A DNA stretch of 64,000 nucleotides from Altibacter sp. HG106 (GCF_028561755.1 NZ_JAQQTD010000004.1:350068-414067); one strand, 5' to 3'; positions 53,450 to 62,543 are shown, numbered from the stretch's first letter. Notes: generated from the letters alone by a model not told the origin. Numbers and translations are program-made.

Positions 53450-53452
53450 GGC

Positions 53453-53980
53453 TTACGAAAGGTAAATATCGATCAAACCTTCGGGCGCTTCAATGTGAAT
53501 TTCCTTCGCCGTGCGGTCAACCTTTTGGATGATGTCGTCGTTGATAGGAATAAGCACTTCTTTCCCCTGATGATCGATAACGAATAAATGCTGCGGCGTG
53601 CTATCATTTACAGATTGTAAGGTTCCAATGGTTCCAAACTGTTTATCGGAAATGGTAAACCCGATAACCTCATGATAGTAAAATTGGTTGCCTTCTAGTT
53701 TGGGAAGCAGATTGAGGGGCAGGTACAGTTTCTTTTTTAGGAGTCCGTCTGCCTTTTCTTCATCATCTACCTCTTCAAACTGAATGCGAAGCAAGCTCGA
53801 CTTATGCAGGGAAAGGGATTCAATAAAAAATGGAATCAATTTGTTGTGAAGTTCCACAAAAACTGATTCCATTTCTAAAAACTGTTCGGGGTCGTCGGTA
53901 TCTAATTTTACCAGTACTTCCCCTTTAAAGCTGTATTTTTTTACGATCGTGCCAACGAAGAAACAGTCCTTCTTTTGCAT
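53453..53980 (-). CDS. rimM: Ribosome maturation factor RimM
   Basis: A 175-residue protein that aids maturation of the 30S head domain. The N-terminal barrel contains CFFVGTIVKKYSFKGEVLVKLDTDDPE and FVELHNKLIPFFIES; the PRC-barrel domain includes YYHEVIGFTISDKQFGTIGTLQSV and the near-terminal EVLIPINDDIIQKVDRTAKEIHIEAPEGLIDIY. The order rpsP-rimM is conserved in bacteria, and here it continues into trmN6. Confidence 0.95.
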   Translation of the reverse strand: MQKKDCFFVGTIVKKYSFKGEVLVKLDTDDPEQFLEMESVFVELHNKLIPFFIESLSLHKSSLLRIQFEEVDDEEKADGLLKKKLYLPLNLLPKLEGNQFYYHEVIGFTISDKQFGTIGTLQSVNDSTPQHLFVIDHQGKEVLIPINDDIIQKVDRTAKEIHIEAPEGLIDIYLS

Positions 53981-53990
53981 CGCAAAAAAT

Positions 53991-54524
53991 TTACTCTTCT
54001 TCTTTAGAAGCTTCAGCCTCTACTGCAGCAGCAGTTTCTTCTGTAGCCTCCTCGGTAGCTTCTGCTTCCTCCTCAACGGGAGCTGCAGCAGCGATACGCG
54101 CTTCGTTCACGGCTTTTTCAGCAGCAAGGGCTTCTTCTTTCGCTTTTTCTTCTTCTTTCGAAAGATTGTCTTTCTTCGCGTCTACTTTCGCTTGCTTATC
54201 TTCTAACCAAGCATTGAATTTCTTCTCAGCTTCTTCTTCGGTCAATGCCCCTTTACGGACACCACCCGCCAAGTGGTTTTTCAATAAAGCACCTTTGTAA
54301 GAAAGAATAGCACGTGCCGTATCGGTAGGTTGCGCTCCATTCTGTAACCACTTTACAGAACCATCAACATCTAAATTGATCTCTGCAGGGTTAACGTTTG
54401 GATTGTACGTTCCTAATTTTTCAAGGAATTTACCATCTCTTTTGGCACGGCTGTCTGCCGCTACGATCCAGTAAAAAGGGTTTCCTTTTTTACCGTGACG
54501 TTGTAATCTGATTTTAACAGGCAT
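53991..54524 (-). CDS. rpsP: 30S ribosomal protein S16 with a long acidic C-terminal extension
   Basis: A 177-residue protein. The first 85 residues are a standard S16 domain (MPVKIRLQRHGKKGNPFYWIVAADSR, RDGKFLEKLGTYNPN, AQPTDTARAILSYKGALLKNHL). The remaining 90 residues are Ala/Glu/Lys-rich and probably a helical or disordered tail (about twice the normal S16 length). Extended S16 proteins are usual in Bacteroidota. It is the first gene of rpsP-rimM-trmN6 and has a clear -7 promoter element upstream. Confidence 0.97.
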   Translation of the reverse strand: MPVKIRLQRHGKKGNPFYWIVAADSRAKRDGKFLEKLGTYNPNVNPAEINLDVDGSVKWLQNGAQPTDTARAILSYKGALLKNHLAGGVRKGALTEEEAEKKFNAWLEDKQAKVDAKKDNLSKEEEKAKEEALAAEKAVNEARIAAAAPVEEEAEATEEATEETAAAVEAEASKEEE

Positions 54525-54538
54525 AGTAATTAATTTTT

Positions 54539-54553
54539 GGGGTACCCGACCCC
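54539..54553 (-). promoter_or_regulatory. Short G/C hairpin in the rpsP leader
   Basis: GGGGT and ACCCC form a 5-bp stem around a 5-base loop within the 5' untranslated leader of rpsP, between the promoter and the ATG. It may matter for leader stability or autoregulation; no specific factor is indicated. Confidence 0.35.
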
Positions 54554-54574
54554 GGTTATAATTTTTTCGGACGG

Positions 54575-54582
54575 CAAAGATA
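54575..54582 (-). promoter_or_regulatory. -7 promoter element of rpsP-rimM-trmN6
   Basis: On the minus strand TATCTTTG matches TAnnTTTG exactly, 50 bases before the rpsP ATG. The -33 position has TTT/TTC rather than TTG. Confidence 0.6.
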
Positions 54583-54664
54583 CCATAATTTTTAAATTGA
54601 AACTTATGAGTTTGTACTTTTATTTTATATTTGTGACACCCTAAACTTCCTAAAAACGAGCGTT

Positions 54665-55168
54665 ATGAGAACGTACCTATTATTATTTGTGCTTGTAGGC
54701 CTTCCTTTTCTTTCTTGTAGTGAAGATGATGAGCGTATCGATACGCCCATGTTTGCCAGAAACTTTGAAAAAAATTATTTCTTCGTTGCCGATAGTCTTT
54801 CCGCGACTAAAAATGCAGATAGCAGCTATACCATACGCGGATTGGCAGACCAGGGCATTATAGAAATCACCGTGAGTAGTCCCACCGTCAATCGCTATAA
54901 CTTTGGTAAGGACAGTGAAAATGTCGCAACCTATACAAATGTTAGCGGATCAGTATTTACAACCGATCATCCACAAGGAGTGGGCTATGTTGAGATTACC
55001 CGTTGGAACTCGGCTGGACAGACCCTAAGCGGGGTATTTGACTTCACCGCGGTAATAGGCGCCAGCGGAACCAATAAAAATCGCTTTAATTACGGCGAGT
55101 TTACCAATGCTCGATATCCACAAGAAGAGCCTGTAGATGATGATGATCCGGCAGATACCGGTGACTAA
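54665..55168 (+). CDS. DUF6252-like lipoprotein
   Basis: A 167-residue lipoprotein (MRTYLLLFVLVGLPFLSC, Cys18). The mature part resembles flavobacterial DUF6252 proteins: ADSSYTIRGLADQGIIEITV, VNRYNFG, VGYVEITRWNSAGQTLSGVFDFTAVIGASGT and ITNGEF-type FNYGEFTNARY. The C-terminal 15 residues are an Asp-rich tail (EEPVDDDDPADTGD). Likely a surface lipoprotein; function unknown. It has no operon partner. Confidence 0.83.
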   Translation: MRTYLLLFVLVGLPFLSCSEDDERIDTPMFARNFEKNYFFVADSLSATKNADSSYTIRGLADQGIIEITVSSPTVNRYNFGKDSENVATYTNVSGSVFTTDHPQGVGYVEITRWNSAGQTLSGVFDFTAVIGASGTNKNRFNYGEFTNARYPQEEPVDDDDPADTGD

Positions 55169-55239
55169 TACAGCATCATGCCGTCTTTTTTCTGTTAAAT
55201 CGCCTTAACGTTTCCAAAGCGTAACACAGACACACGTTA

Positions 55240-55269
55240 AACCCTGTTAATTTGCTTTAAATCAGGGTT
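55240..55269. repeat. Inverted repeat between the DUF6252 and DUF2383 genes
   Basis: AACCCTG and CAGGGTT are exact inverted copies around a 16-base AT-rich loop, about 100 bases before the DUF2383 gene. No T run follows. It may be a terminator remnant or an operator; I cannot decide. The rest of this 200-base gap is AT-rich with no other feature seen. Confidence 0.35.
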
Positions 55270-55369
55270 AAAAATTGGGTCAATACCCTGTCACACCCTT
55301 ATATTAGTGATGTTATAAAGGAAAAACAAGAAGCCTAGAAAAATTTCTTGATTTACATTAAACCAATTG

Positions 55370-55822
55370 ATGATGAAGTATACAGAAGAAATGTCGACGA
55401 AACTAAATGAACTACTTGAAAAAAACTACGATGCCGAAAAAGGCTATAAGAAAGCAGCGGAAATCGTAGATAATTCAAAGCTCCAACAGTTTTTCAGCCA
55501 ACAAGCGCAAAACCGATACGATTTTGGGCACGAGCTGAAGGCAGAAATTCGCAACTTTGGAGAAACACCCGATAAAGGTGGAAGCACCACCGGAAGTGCG
55601 CACCGCACGTGGATGGATATTAAAAGTACCTTTACTTCTAACGATGAAGAGGCAATTTTGAATGAAGTCCAAACAGGAGAAGAAGCGGCTGTTAATGAGT
55701 ATGATGAAATAATTAATGATACCACCTTGCCGCCAACCACTAAAAAAATCCTGACGCAACAACGCGAGAGTGTACGCACGGCGTTACAAAGTGCAAAAAA
55801 CTTTGAAGCTGTCGTATCCTAA
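55370..55822 (+). CDS. DUF2383 (PA2169-type) four-helix-bundle protein
   Basis: A 150-residue soluble helical protein (start at either of two adjacent Met codons, 55370 or 55373). Features are KLNELLEKNYDAEKGYKKAAEIVDNSKLQQFFSQQAQNRYDFGHELKAEI, then GSTTGSAHRTWMDIKSTFTSNDEEAILNEVQTGEEAAVNEYDEII, the DUF2383/ferritin-like pattern with paired Glu/His helices. Known members are stress-induced proteins of unknown function; some are predicted to bind metal. It has its own terminator. Confidence 0.9.
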   Translation: MMKYTEEMSTKLNELLEKNYDAEKGYKKAAEIVDNSKLQQFFSQQAQNRYDFGHELKAEIRNFGETPDKGGSTTGSAHRTWMDIKSTFTSNDEEAILNEVQTGEEAAVNEYDEIINDTTLPPTTKKILTQQRESVRTALQSAKNFEAVVS

Positions 55823-55847
55823 TTAGGATTGTATAATAAATATATCT

Positions 55848-55876
55848 AAGTCGCTCCTATCGAGCGGCTTTTTTTG
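55848..55876 (+). terminator. Intrinsic terminator of the DUF2383 gene
   Basis: AAGTCGCTC and GAGCGGCTT pair (one G-T) across a 5-base loop, followed by a T run. It is 26 bases after the stop at 55822. Confidence 0.88.
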
Positions 55877-55985
55877 TTTATAATTCCGCCGTATTGTGCA
55901 CAACTTTCTTTTAGGGTGCCGGGGGCTTTTTTTATTTTTACTTCGGAAGCAACTCCTTCCTTCTTACTAAAATCTCAAGCCCGTT

Positions 55986-58900
55986 ATGTACCTGATTTTC
56001 GATACGGAAACAACCGGATTACCCAAACGATATGATGCCCCACTTAGCGATAGCGATAACTGGCCTCGCTGCATCCAGATCGCATGGCAGCTTCATGATG
56101 CGATGGGGAATGTGGTGGAACATCAGGATTTCTTGGTGCAGCCAGACGGATTCAATATTCCGTATGATTCTGAACAGATTCACGGAATTTCCACGGCGCT
56201 TGCAGAAAAACAAGGTACTCCTTTGGAAGAAGTAGCGAAGACGTTTCAAAAAGCCCTGGAGAAAACAATATTTGTGGTGGGTCAGAATGTCGATTTCGAT
56301 GTGAAGATCATGGGAGCCGAATTCTATAGGTTAAATCAACCCAATCCATTAGCGGAGCTGCCAGTGCTGGATACCTGTACCGAAACAACAGCACAGCTGT
56401 GTCAGATTCCCGGCGGTCGTGGTGGAAAATTCAAACTTCCCACACTTACTGAGTTACACGAATTTTTGTTCAACGAACCCTTCGCGGAAGCGCACAATGC
56501 TACTGCGGATGTAGAAGCGACGACCCGTTGTTTCTTTGAGTTGGTACGACGCCGTATTTTTACTTCGGAAGAACTCGATGTAGGGCCCGATTATTTTGAA
56601 CAGTTCTCGGAAGTCAATCCGAAGCCCATAGAGCTGATCGGACTCAAGCATTTGAATCTGAAGCAGGCTTCCGAAGCCATCCGGAAAGAATTAGAAGCAC
56701 AGGAAGCCACCGAAACCATTTCTTCCGAAGAGATCAAAGAAAATCTCGCCACTTTAGAGGATACTGCTTTTGCGCATCTACACAACCATTCGCAATTCAG
56801 TATTCTTCAATCTACCTCTTCCACTCAAGATTTGGTAACTGCCGCCGCAGCCAATGAAATGCCGGCAGTAGCCTTAACCGATTCCGGAAACATGATGGGA
56901 GCCTTCCATTTTGTGCAAGCGGTAAACACATATAATAAAGGGTTGGGTGAAGGCGAGGAGCACAAACATCTTAAGGCCATTGTAGGCTGTGAGTTTTTTG
57001 TATGTGAAGACCATCTGAACAAATCGCATAAGGACAATGGCTACCAAATTGTGATGCTGGCCAAGAATAAAAATGGTTACCACAACCTGGCAAAAATGGC
57101 GTCCATTGCCTATACCGACGGGTTCTATTATGTGCCGCGTATCGATAAAGAGGTGGTGTCAAAATACAAAGATGATATCATTGTACTCACGGGAAGTCTG
57201 TACGGTGAAGTACCTTCAAAGGTCTTGAATATAGGAGAAAATCAAGCCGAAGAAGCCCTGCTATGGTGGAAGAAACAGTTTGGATCCGACCTGTACATCG
57301 AGTTGATGCGACATGACCAAGAGGACGAGCGGCGAGTAAACGCTACCCTCATAGAATTTTCGAAAAAGCATAACGTAAAGCTGGTGGCGTGTAATAACAC
57401 CTATTACATTCACAAGGAAGATGCGAATGCTCACGATATTCTACTCTGTGTAAAAGACGGAGAAAAGCAAGCGACTCCCATTGGGCGCGGGCGTGGGTAT
57501 CGCTACGGGTTGCCTAACCAGGAATACTATTTTAAGTCGCAAGAAGAGATGAAAACACTCTTCAAAGACCTTCCGGAAGCCATTGCGAATATTGCTGAAG
57601 TCATCGAAAAGGTGGAGCCATTCACCTTACAACGGGATGTCTTACTTCCTAAATTCGACATCCCCGAGCAATTTCAAGATGCCGAAGACGCAACTGACGG
57701 TGGGAAACGCGGTGAAAATGCGTATTTGAAGCACCTTACTTTTGCGGGTGCTGAAAAACGCTATGCTGAAATAACTCCAGAAATTAAGCAGCGCCTCGAA
57801 TTCGAATTAGAGGTGATTGCCAATACCGGCTATCCCGGCTATTTTCTCATTGTACAAGACTTTATTGCTGAAGCCCGTAACATGGGGGTTTCGGTAGGGC
57901 CGGGTCGTGGCTCGGCGGCAGGTAGTGCCGTCGCGTATTGTTTAGGAATCACGAACATTGATCCTATTGAATACGATCTGCTGTTTGAGCGGTTTCTGAA
58001 TCCGGATCGGGTGAGCATGCCCGATATCGATATTGACTTTGACGATGAAGGTAGAAGTAAGGTCATGGAATACGTCATCGATAAGTACGGCGCCAATCAG
58101 GTAGCGCAAATTATTACCTACGGAACCATGGCGGCTAAATCGTCTATACGAGACACGGCGCGCGTACTCGACCTTCCGTTGAACGATGCCGACAGGATTG
58201 CGAAGTTGATCCCGAACATGACGAAACTCAACAAGATCTTCGGTCTGGAAGAAAAGCAATTGCGCAGCAAATTCCGAAGCGATGAACTGTCCAAGGTCAA
58301 TGAACTTCTCAATCTTTCCGAAGGAAGTGATCTGGAAGCCGAAACCATCAATCAGGCAAAAGTACTGGAGGGCTCCGTTCGAAATACCGGAATCCACGCC
58401 TGTGGAGTGATCATTACTCCCGATGACATTACCAACTTTGTCCCCGTGTCCACCGCCAAGGATTCTGAGTTGTATGTGACCCAATTTGACAACTCGGTGG
58501 TAGAAAGCGCCGGACTGTTAAAAATGGATTTCTTAGGACTGAAAACCTTGACACTGATCAAGGATACCGTAAAGATCGTCAAGCATCGTCACGATGTTGA
58601 ATTGGATCCGGATAGTTTTCCACTGGACGATGAAAAGACCTACGAGCTTTTCCAGCGTGGAGAAACAGTGGGGATCTTTCAGTACGAATCGGCCGGGATG
58701 CAGAAGTATATGAAGGAATTGAAGCCTACGGTCTTTGCCGACCTTATTGCTATGAACGCCTTGTACCGTCCGGGGCCCATGGAATACATTCCGAGTTTCG
58801 TACGTAGAAAACACGGTGAAGAAGAAATTACCTACGATCTTCCTGCGATGGAGGAATACCTCCAAGAGACTTATGGTATTACTGTCTACCAAGAGCAGGT

Positions 58901-60338
58901 GATGTTGTTGTCGCAAAAGCTGGCGGACTTTAGTAAGGGTGAGGCCGATGTGTTGCGGAAGGCGATGGGGAAAAAGCAAAAGGCGGTCCTTGACAAGATG
59001 AAGCCTAAGTTCATTGAACAGGCGTCGGCCAATGGGCACGAGGCCGAAAAGCTCGAAAAAATCTGGAAAGACTGGGAAGCTTTTGCCAGTTATGCCTTCA
59101 ATAAAAGTCACTCTACTTGTTATGCCTGGATCGCGTATCAGACCGCCTATCTCAAAGCGCATTATCCGGCTGAATATATGGCGGCGGTACTCAGTAATAA
59201 TATGAGCGACATCAAGCAGGTAACCTTTTTTATGGAAGAGTGTCGCCGCATGGGATTAGACGTGCTTGGGCCCGACGTCAATGAATCGTTCTATAAGTTT
59301 ACCGTAAACGATCAAGGTGCCATTCGCTTTGGTATGGGTGCCATCAAGGGCGTTGGTGGCGGAGCGGTGGCCACTATCGTGGAGCACCGAAAGGACGGCA
59401 AGTATAAGTCGGTTTTCGACTTAGCCAAGCGTATCGATCTGCGCGCGGCCAATAAAAAAGCCTTTGAAAACCTAGTGTTGGCCGGAGGTTTTGATGGCTT
59501 CGGAACGCATCGCGCACAGTACATGCACGATGAGGGCGACGGCGTGAAGTTCTTCGAAAAAGTGCTACGCTATGCGGCCAAGTATCAGGAAACTCAGAAT
59601 TCTTCACAAGTAAGCTTGTTTGGTGAATCCAGCGACGTGCAGATTCCTGAACCCGAAGTGCCGCCTTGCGAGGAATGGGGCACCATGAAAAAACTGAAGC
59701 AGGAAAAGGAAGTGGTGGGAATTTATATTTCTGGGCATCCGCTGGATGATTTCAAACTAGAGATCAATAGCTTTTGTACGGTAAAGGTTTCCGATTTTCA
59801 TCAGATCGAGCAATTGGTGAATCGCGAAGTGTGTTTTGGTGGGATCGTGAGTGATGTACAGCACCGCGAGAGTAGACAAGGGAAAGGCTGGGCGATTTTT
59901 ACCGTAGAAGATTATGACGACAGTTTTGAATTCAAAATCTTTGGAGAAGAGTATTTGAAGTGGCGCCATTTCTTAATTCCGAATTCTTTTGTGTACGTGC
60001 GGGCTTTCGTGAAGGAAGGTTGGATGAATCGGGATACCGGAAAGCAAGGCGATCCTAGAATACAGTACAATAGCTTCCAGATGCTGCATGACGTAATGGA
60101 CCAGCAGGCCAAAAAGCTTACATTGAAAATGCCGATCGATGCCTTGCATGAAGCTCGTATTAAAAAACTACAAGAACTGTTTAAGGCGCATAAGGGGGAT
60201 AAACACTTACATTTTACCCTCTACGATATGGAAGACAAAGTGAAGCTCAACATGCCTAGTAGAAAAACTAAAATTCACATCAATAAGGAGCTGTTGGCCG
60301 CCTTAGCAGAGGAAGAACTGGTGTATAAGCTCAATTAG
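55986..60338 (+). CDS. dnaE: DNA polymerase III alpha subunit with an N-terminal DnaQ-like 3'-5' exonuclease domain
   Basis: A 1450-residue replicative polymerase. The first 190 residues are a DEDDh exonuclease: FDTETTG (Asp6, Glu8), GQNVDFD (Asp105), and AHNATADVE (His170, Asp175). A PHP domain starts near 262 (AHLHNHSQFS). The C-family polymerase core follows, with GPGRGSAAGS near 640 and the catalytic PDIDIDFDDEG (Asp680, Asp682), then a helix-hairpin-helix/OB part (VCFGGIVSDVQHRESRQGKGWAIFTVEDYDDS). The fused proofreading exonuclease replaces a separate DnaQ subunit; this fusion is known from Bacteroidota. The C-terminal region is shorter than in E. coli DnaE. Confidence 0.97.
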   Translation: MYLIFDTETTGLPKRYDAPLSDSDNWPRCIQIAWQLHDAMGNVVEHQDFLVQPDGFNIPYDSEQIHGISTALAEKQGTPLEEVAKTFQKALEKTIFVVGQNVDFDVKIMGAEFYRLNQPNPLAELPVLDTCTETTAQLCQIPGGRGGKFKLPTLTELHEFLFNEPFAEAHNATADVEATTRCFFELVRRRIFTSEELDVGPDYFEQFSEVNPKPIELIGLKHLNLKQASEAIRKELEAQEATETISSEEIKENLATLEDTAFAHLHNHSQFSILQSTSSTQDLVTAAAANEMPAVALTDSGNMMGAFHFVQAVNTYNKGLGEGEEHKHLKAIVGCEFFVCEDHLNKSHKDNGYQIVMLAKNKNGYHNLAKMASIAYTDGFYYVPRIDKEVVSKYKDDIIVLTGSLYGEVPSKVLNIGENQAEEALLWWKKQFGSDLYIELMRHDQEDERRVNATLIEFSKKHNVKLVACNNTYYIHKEDANAHDILLCVKDGEKQATPIGRGRGYRYGLPNQEYYFKSQEEMKTLFKDLPEAIANIAEVIEKVEPFTLQRDVLLPKFDIPEQFQDAEDATDGGKRGENAYLKHLTFAGAEKRYAEITPEIKQRLEFELEVIANTGYPGYFLIVQDFIAEARNMGVSVGPGRGSAAGSAVAYCLGITNIDPIEYDLLFERFLNPDRVSMPDIDIDFDDEGRSKVMEYVIDKYGANQVAQIITYGTMAAKSSIRDTARVLDLPLNDADRIAKLIPNMTKLNKIFGLEEKQLRSKFRSDELSKVNELLNLSEGSDLEAETINQAKVLEGSVRNTGIHACGVIITPDDITNFVPVSTAKDSELYVTQFDNSVVESAGLLKMDFLGLKTLTLIKDTVKIVKHRHDVELDPDSFPLDDEKTYELFQRGETVGIFQYESAGMQKYMKELKPTVFADLIAMNALYRPGPMEYIPSFVRRKHGEEEITYDLPAMEEYLQETYGITVYQEQVMLLSQKLADFSKGEADVLRKAMGKKQKAVLDKMKPKFIEQASANGHEAEKLEKIWKDWEAFASYAFNKSHSTCYAWIAYQTAYLKAHYPAEYMAAVLSNNMSDIKQVTFFMEECRRMGLDVLGPDVNESFYKFTVNDQGAIRFGMGAIKGVGGGAVATIVEHRKDGKYKSVFDLAKRIDLRAANKKAFENLVLAGGFDGFGTHRAQYMHDEGDGVKFFEKVLRYAAKYQETQNSSQVSLFGESSDVQIPEPEVPPCEEWGTMKKLKQEKEVVGIYISGHPLDDFKLEINSFCTVKVSDFHQIEQLVNREVCFGGIVSDVQHRESRQGKGWAIFTVEDYDDSFEFKIFGEEYLKWRHFLIPNSFVYVRAFVKEGWMNRDTGKQGDPRIQYNSFQMLHDVMDQQAKKLTLKMPIDALHEARIKKLQELFKAHKGDKHLHFTLYDMEDKVKLNMPSRKTKIHINKELLAALAEEELVYKLN

Positions 60339-60340
60339 CA

Positions 60341-61324
60341 TTACATGAGGAATCCGTCGACCGTTTGGGTTGGGGGCGGAATGTTTTGATCGTTGATCAT
60401 CTGGCGAAGGTCGATCTCAATTCCTGTAGCGATAGATGTGATAGGCACGTCGTTATAGGTGCCTTCAAATGGGTTTTCGGAATAATCGCCGATCATTTCC
60501 ATTAGAAAAAACACCCAAATAATAACCGCCGATAATAACGCCCCCAGCACTACCAATAATAAACTCTGCGCTCCGATGATATCTAACATGCCAAAAGGGA
60601 CGAAGGCGCAAAAGATCAAGCACAACCAGAACGCGGTAGAAGCGTATTGCCGCGGAAATGGAAAGTTCTTAATGCGTTCCGACTTGCCTTGATCTTCGTA
60701 AAAAGATCGAATTAGAGAATGAAATTCCATATGACGAAAATCCTCAAAATAATCGCTATCTCGGAGTTCCTGTAGGCGTTTTGATTGTATTTTTAGAATT
60801 TGAGTAGCTCGGTTAGCGGTGGGGTGGATCTGTTGGATTTCTGCTTCGGAAAGATACTTTTTCAATTCGGCTTCCAGGGTGGTAGTGAAGTTTTCGGTCA
60901 CTTCTGGAGCATAGGGCTTTCGCTTGTCGCGTGGGTGCTCCCATGATTTCGGCTGCCGAAGTTGGTGACGGAGTGCGGTCATCCATGCGATGTGGCGGTA
61001 GAGCAATTCTTTTTTAACGGCACTTCCCTCTGCGCCTTGTACGAATGCTACGACGGCAGCGCCAAAGGTTCTACTATTATTTACGATACTTCCCCAGATC
61101 TTTCGGGCTTCCCAGGTACGATCGTACGAACTATTGTTCTTAAAGCCTAAGTAGAACGCTACGGCAATACCAATAACACTGATGGGTTGCCACGGGACTC
61201 GTATAATTACCGGAAGAAGATAAACTAACAGAAATAGTAGTAAGGCATAGATAAAACCGACAATAAGCGGTTTTTTGGACCAATTTAAGGTCATAAAGAA
61301 GCCGTAATTCCGTTTGGTGTACAT
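60341..61324 (-). CDS. Bestrophin-like (RFP-TM) chloride channel family protein
   Basis: A 327-residue inner membrane protein of the bacterial bestrophin family (UPF0187). N-terminal KRNYGFFMTLNWSKKPLIVGFIYALLLF, GIAVAFYLGFKNNSSYDRTWEARKIWGSIVNNSRTFGAAVVAF and the central conserved LRHQLRQPKSW and C-terminal FCAFVPFGMLDIIG, WVFFLMEMIGDYSENPFEGTYNDVPITSIATGIEIDLRQM are typical. Bacterial homologues conduct cations or small anions. It ends two bases after dnaE, convergent. Confidence 0.92.
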   Translation of the reverse strand: MYTKRNYGFFMTLNWSKKPLIVGFIYALLLFLLVYLLPVIIRVPWQPISVIGIAVAFYLGFKNNSSYDRTWEARKIWGSIVNNSRTFGAAVVAFVQGAEGSAVKKELLYRHIAWMTALRHQLRQPKSWEHPRDKRKPYAPEVTENFTTTLEAELKKYLSEAEIQQIHPTANRATQILKIQSKRLQELRDSDYFEDFRHMEFHSLIRSFYEDQGKSERIKNFPFPRQYASTAFWLCLIFCAFVPFGMLDIIGAQSLLLVVLGALLSAVIIWVFFLMEMIGDYSENPFEGTYNDVPITSIATGIEIDLRQMINDQNIPPPTQTVDGFLM

Positions 61325-61390
61325 AGGAAGTTGGTTTCTACCGAAGGTAAGAAATTTTTCTGTCTGATGCTCAGGAACCTACTACAGGAA

Positions 61391-61492
61391 GGTGCTCGGG
61401 CAGCGATTGCAGTGAAAATCCCGCAGCCGCAGTGGCAGCGGACACGTGGCGAGGCATTGTAACGGAAAGCGCGGTGCCTTTGGCAGCCCGCC
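61391..61492. repeat. GC-rich structured intergenic element before trxA
   Basis: This 102-base block is clearly richer in GC than its flanks. CGGGC (61397-61401) pairs with GCCCG (61486-61490), closing the element. Inside, AGGCA (61452-61456) pairs with TGCCT (61475-61479), and a CCGC...GCGG repeat covers 61421-61441. From memory, GC-rich intergenic blocks containing CGCTTTCC and GCAGCCCG-type segments recur in flavobacterial genomes. It has no coding potential on the plus strand. Candidate repeat or RNA element. Confidence 0.55.
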
Positions 61493-61566
61493 AAAATATC
61501 AGTAAAAACAATACGTGCATTGTCTAAACTAATGTTAAGCGTGTACCGAAAGCCTATTTTTTTGAC

Positions 61567-61574
61567 TATTTTTG
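61567..61574 (+). promoter_or_regulatory. -7 promoter element of trxA
   Basis: TATTTTTG matches TAnnTTTG, 22 bases before the trxA ATG. The -33 region lacks a clear TTG. Confidence 0.5.
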
Positions 61575-61596
61575 TGAACAATAAAATATATAGACA

Positions 61597-61914
61597 ATGG
61601 CATTAGAAATAACAGACGCAACTTTTGAAGAAACGGTATTAAAGAGTGATAAGCCGGTGCTGGTTGATTTTTGGGCAGCATGGTGTGGTCCCTGTCGAAT
61701 GGTAGGTCCTATCATCGATGAGATTAGCAAGGATTATGACGGAAAGGCGGTCGTAGGAAAGGTAGATGTAGATGCCAATCAAGAGTTCGCAGCGAAATAC
61801 GGAGTGCGTAACATCCCAACCGTCTTGGTCTTCAATGGAGGAGAACTGGTAGGCCGTCAGGTAGGAGTAGCGCCAAAAAATGTATACACCGAAGCAATCG
61901 ATTCTTTGCTGTAA
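61597..61914 (+). CDS. trxA: Thioredoxin
   Basis: A 105-residue cytoplasmic thioredoxin with the redox motif WCGPC (Cys30, Cys33). The buried Asp24 before it (VLVDFWAAWCGPC) and NIPTVLVFNGGELVGRQVG with the cis-Pro are standard. It reduces disulfides, for example in ribonucleotide reductase and peroxiredoxins. Own promoter and terminator. Confidence 0.97.
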   Translation: MALEITDATFEETVLKSDKPVLVDFWAAWCGPCRMVGPIIDEISKDYDGKAVVGKVDVDANQEFAAKYGVRNIPTVLVFNGGELVGRQVGVAPKNVYTEAIDSLL

Positions 61915-61936
61915 GCATTACCCACATTTTAAAGAA

Positions 61937-61970
61937 CGAAAAGGCTTGGCGAAATGCGAAGCCTTTTTTA
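61937..61970 (+). terminator. Intrinsic terminator of trxA
   Basis: AAAAGGCTT (61939-61947) and AAGCCTTTT (61959-61967) pair across an 11-base loop and run into a T-rich tail, 22 bases after the stop. Confidence 0.88.
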
Positions 61971-62000
61971 TTTTACAGTCTTAATTAACGGATAGAAAAT

Positions 62001-62543
62001 ATGGAAAAGGTTTTTAAGGTTCAGGACCAAATAGACAATACTTTATTAAAAGAACGCAAAGTGTTCTTATGGGGACAAGTAGATGATAAAAGTGCCAAGC
62101 ATGTAGTTGACAGACTGCTCTATCTAGATGCCATGGGCGATGCCGATATTCACTTTTATATTAATAGTCCGGGTGGCTATGTCACTTCCGGGTTTTCTAT
62201 TTACGATACGATAAAAAGCATTAAGAGTCCGGTAAGTACCATTTGTACTGGCCTGGCAGCTTCCATGGGTAGCATTCTACTTTCGGCCGGAGAAAAGGGC
62301 AAACGGTTTGTTCAGCCACATGCCCGAGTGATGATCCACCAACCCAGTGGCGGGGCGCGCGGACCAGCAAGTGATATTGAAATTACCGCTCAGGAAATTT
62401 TAAAGACCAAAGAGTTGAGCGCTCGTATTTTGGCAGATAATTGTGGTCAGGATTTTGAGAAGGTCATGAAGGATTTCAACAGAGACCACTGGATGGCTGC
62501 GGAAGAAAGTGTGGAATACGGTATTGTAGATGCGGTGTTGTAG
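62001..62543 (+). CDS. ClpP-family ATP-dependent protease subunit
   Basis: A 180-residue serine protease of the Clp family. The triad is visible: Ser88 in LAASMGS, His113 in MIHQPSGG and Asp162 in NRDHWM. INSPGG and the SPVSTICTGLAASMG stretch are ClpP signatures. The N-terminus is shorter and lacks the usual axial-loop sequence, so this may be a second ClpP paralogue of the type found in Bacteroidota, with the main clpP elsewhere. Active subunits form a barrel that degrades unfolded proteins with ClpX/ClpA. Confidence 0.92.
   Translation: MEKVFKVQDQIDNTLLKERKVFLWGQVDDKSAKHVVDRLLYLDAMGDADIHFYINSPGGYVTSGFSIYDTIKSIKSPVSTICTGLAASMGSILLSAGEKGKRFVQPHARVMIHQPSGGARGPASDIEITAQEILKTKELSARILADNCGQDFEKVMKDFNRDHWMAAEESVEYGIVDAVL

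Noticed and set aside
57942..58484. 180-codon minus-strand open frame inside dnaE
   Set aside because: Antisense to conserved polymerase motifs and without recognisable features.
61291..61581. 96-codon minus-strand open frame upstream of trxA
   Set aside because: The protein is Cys/Arg-rich nonsense produced by the GC-rich folded element; it also overlaps the bestrophin start.
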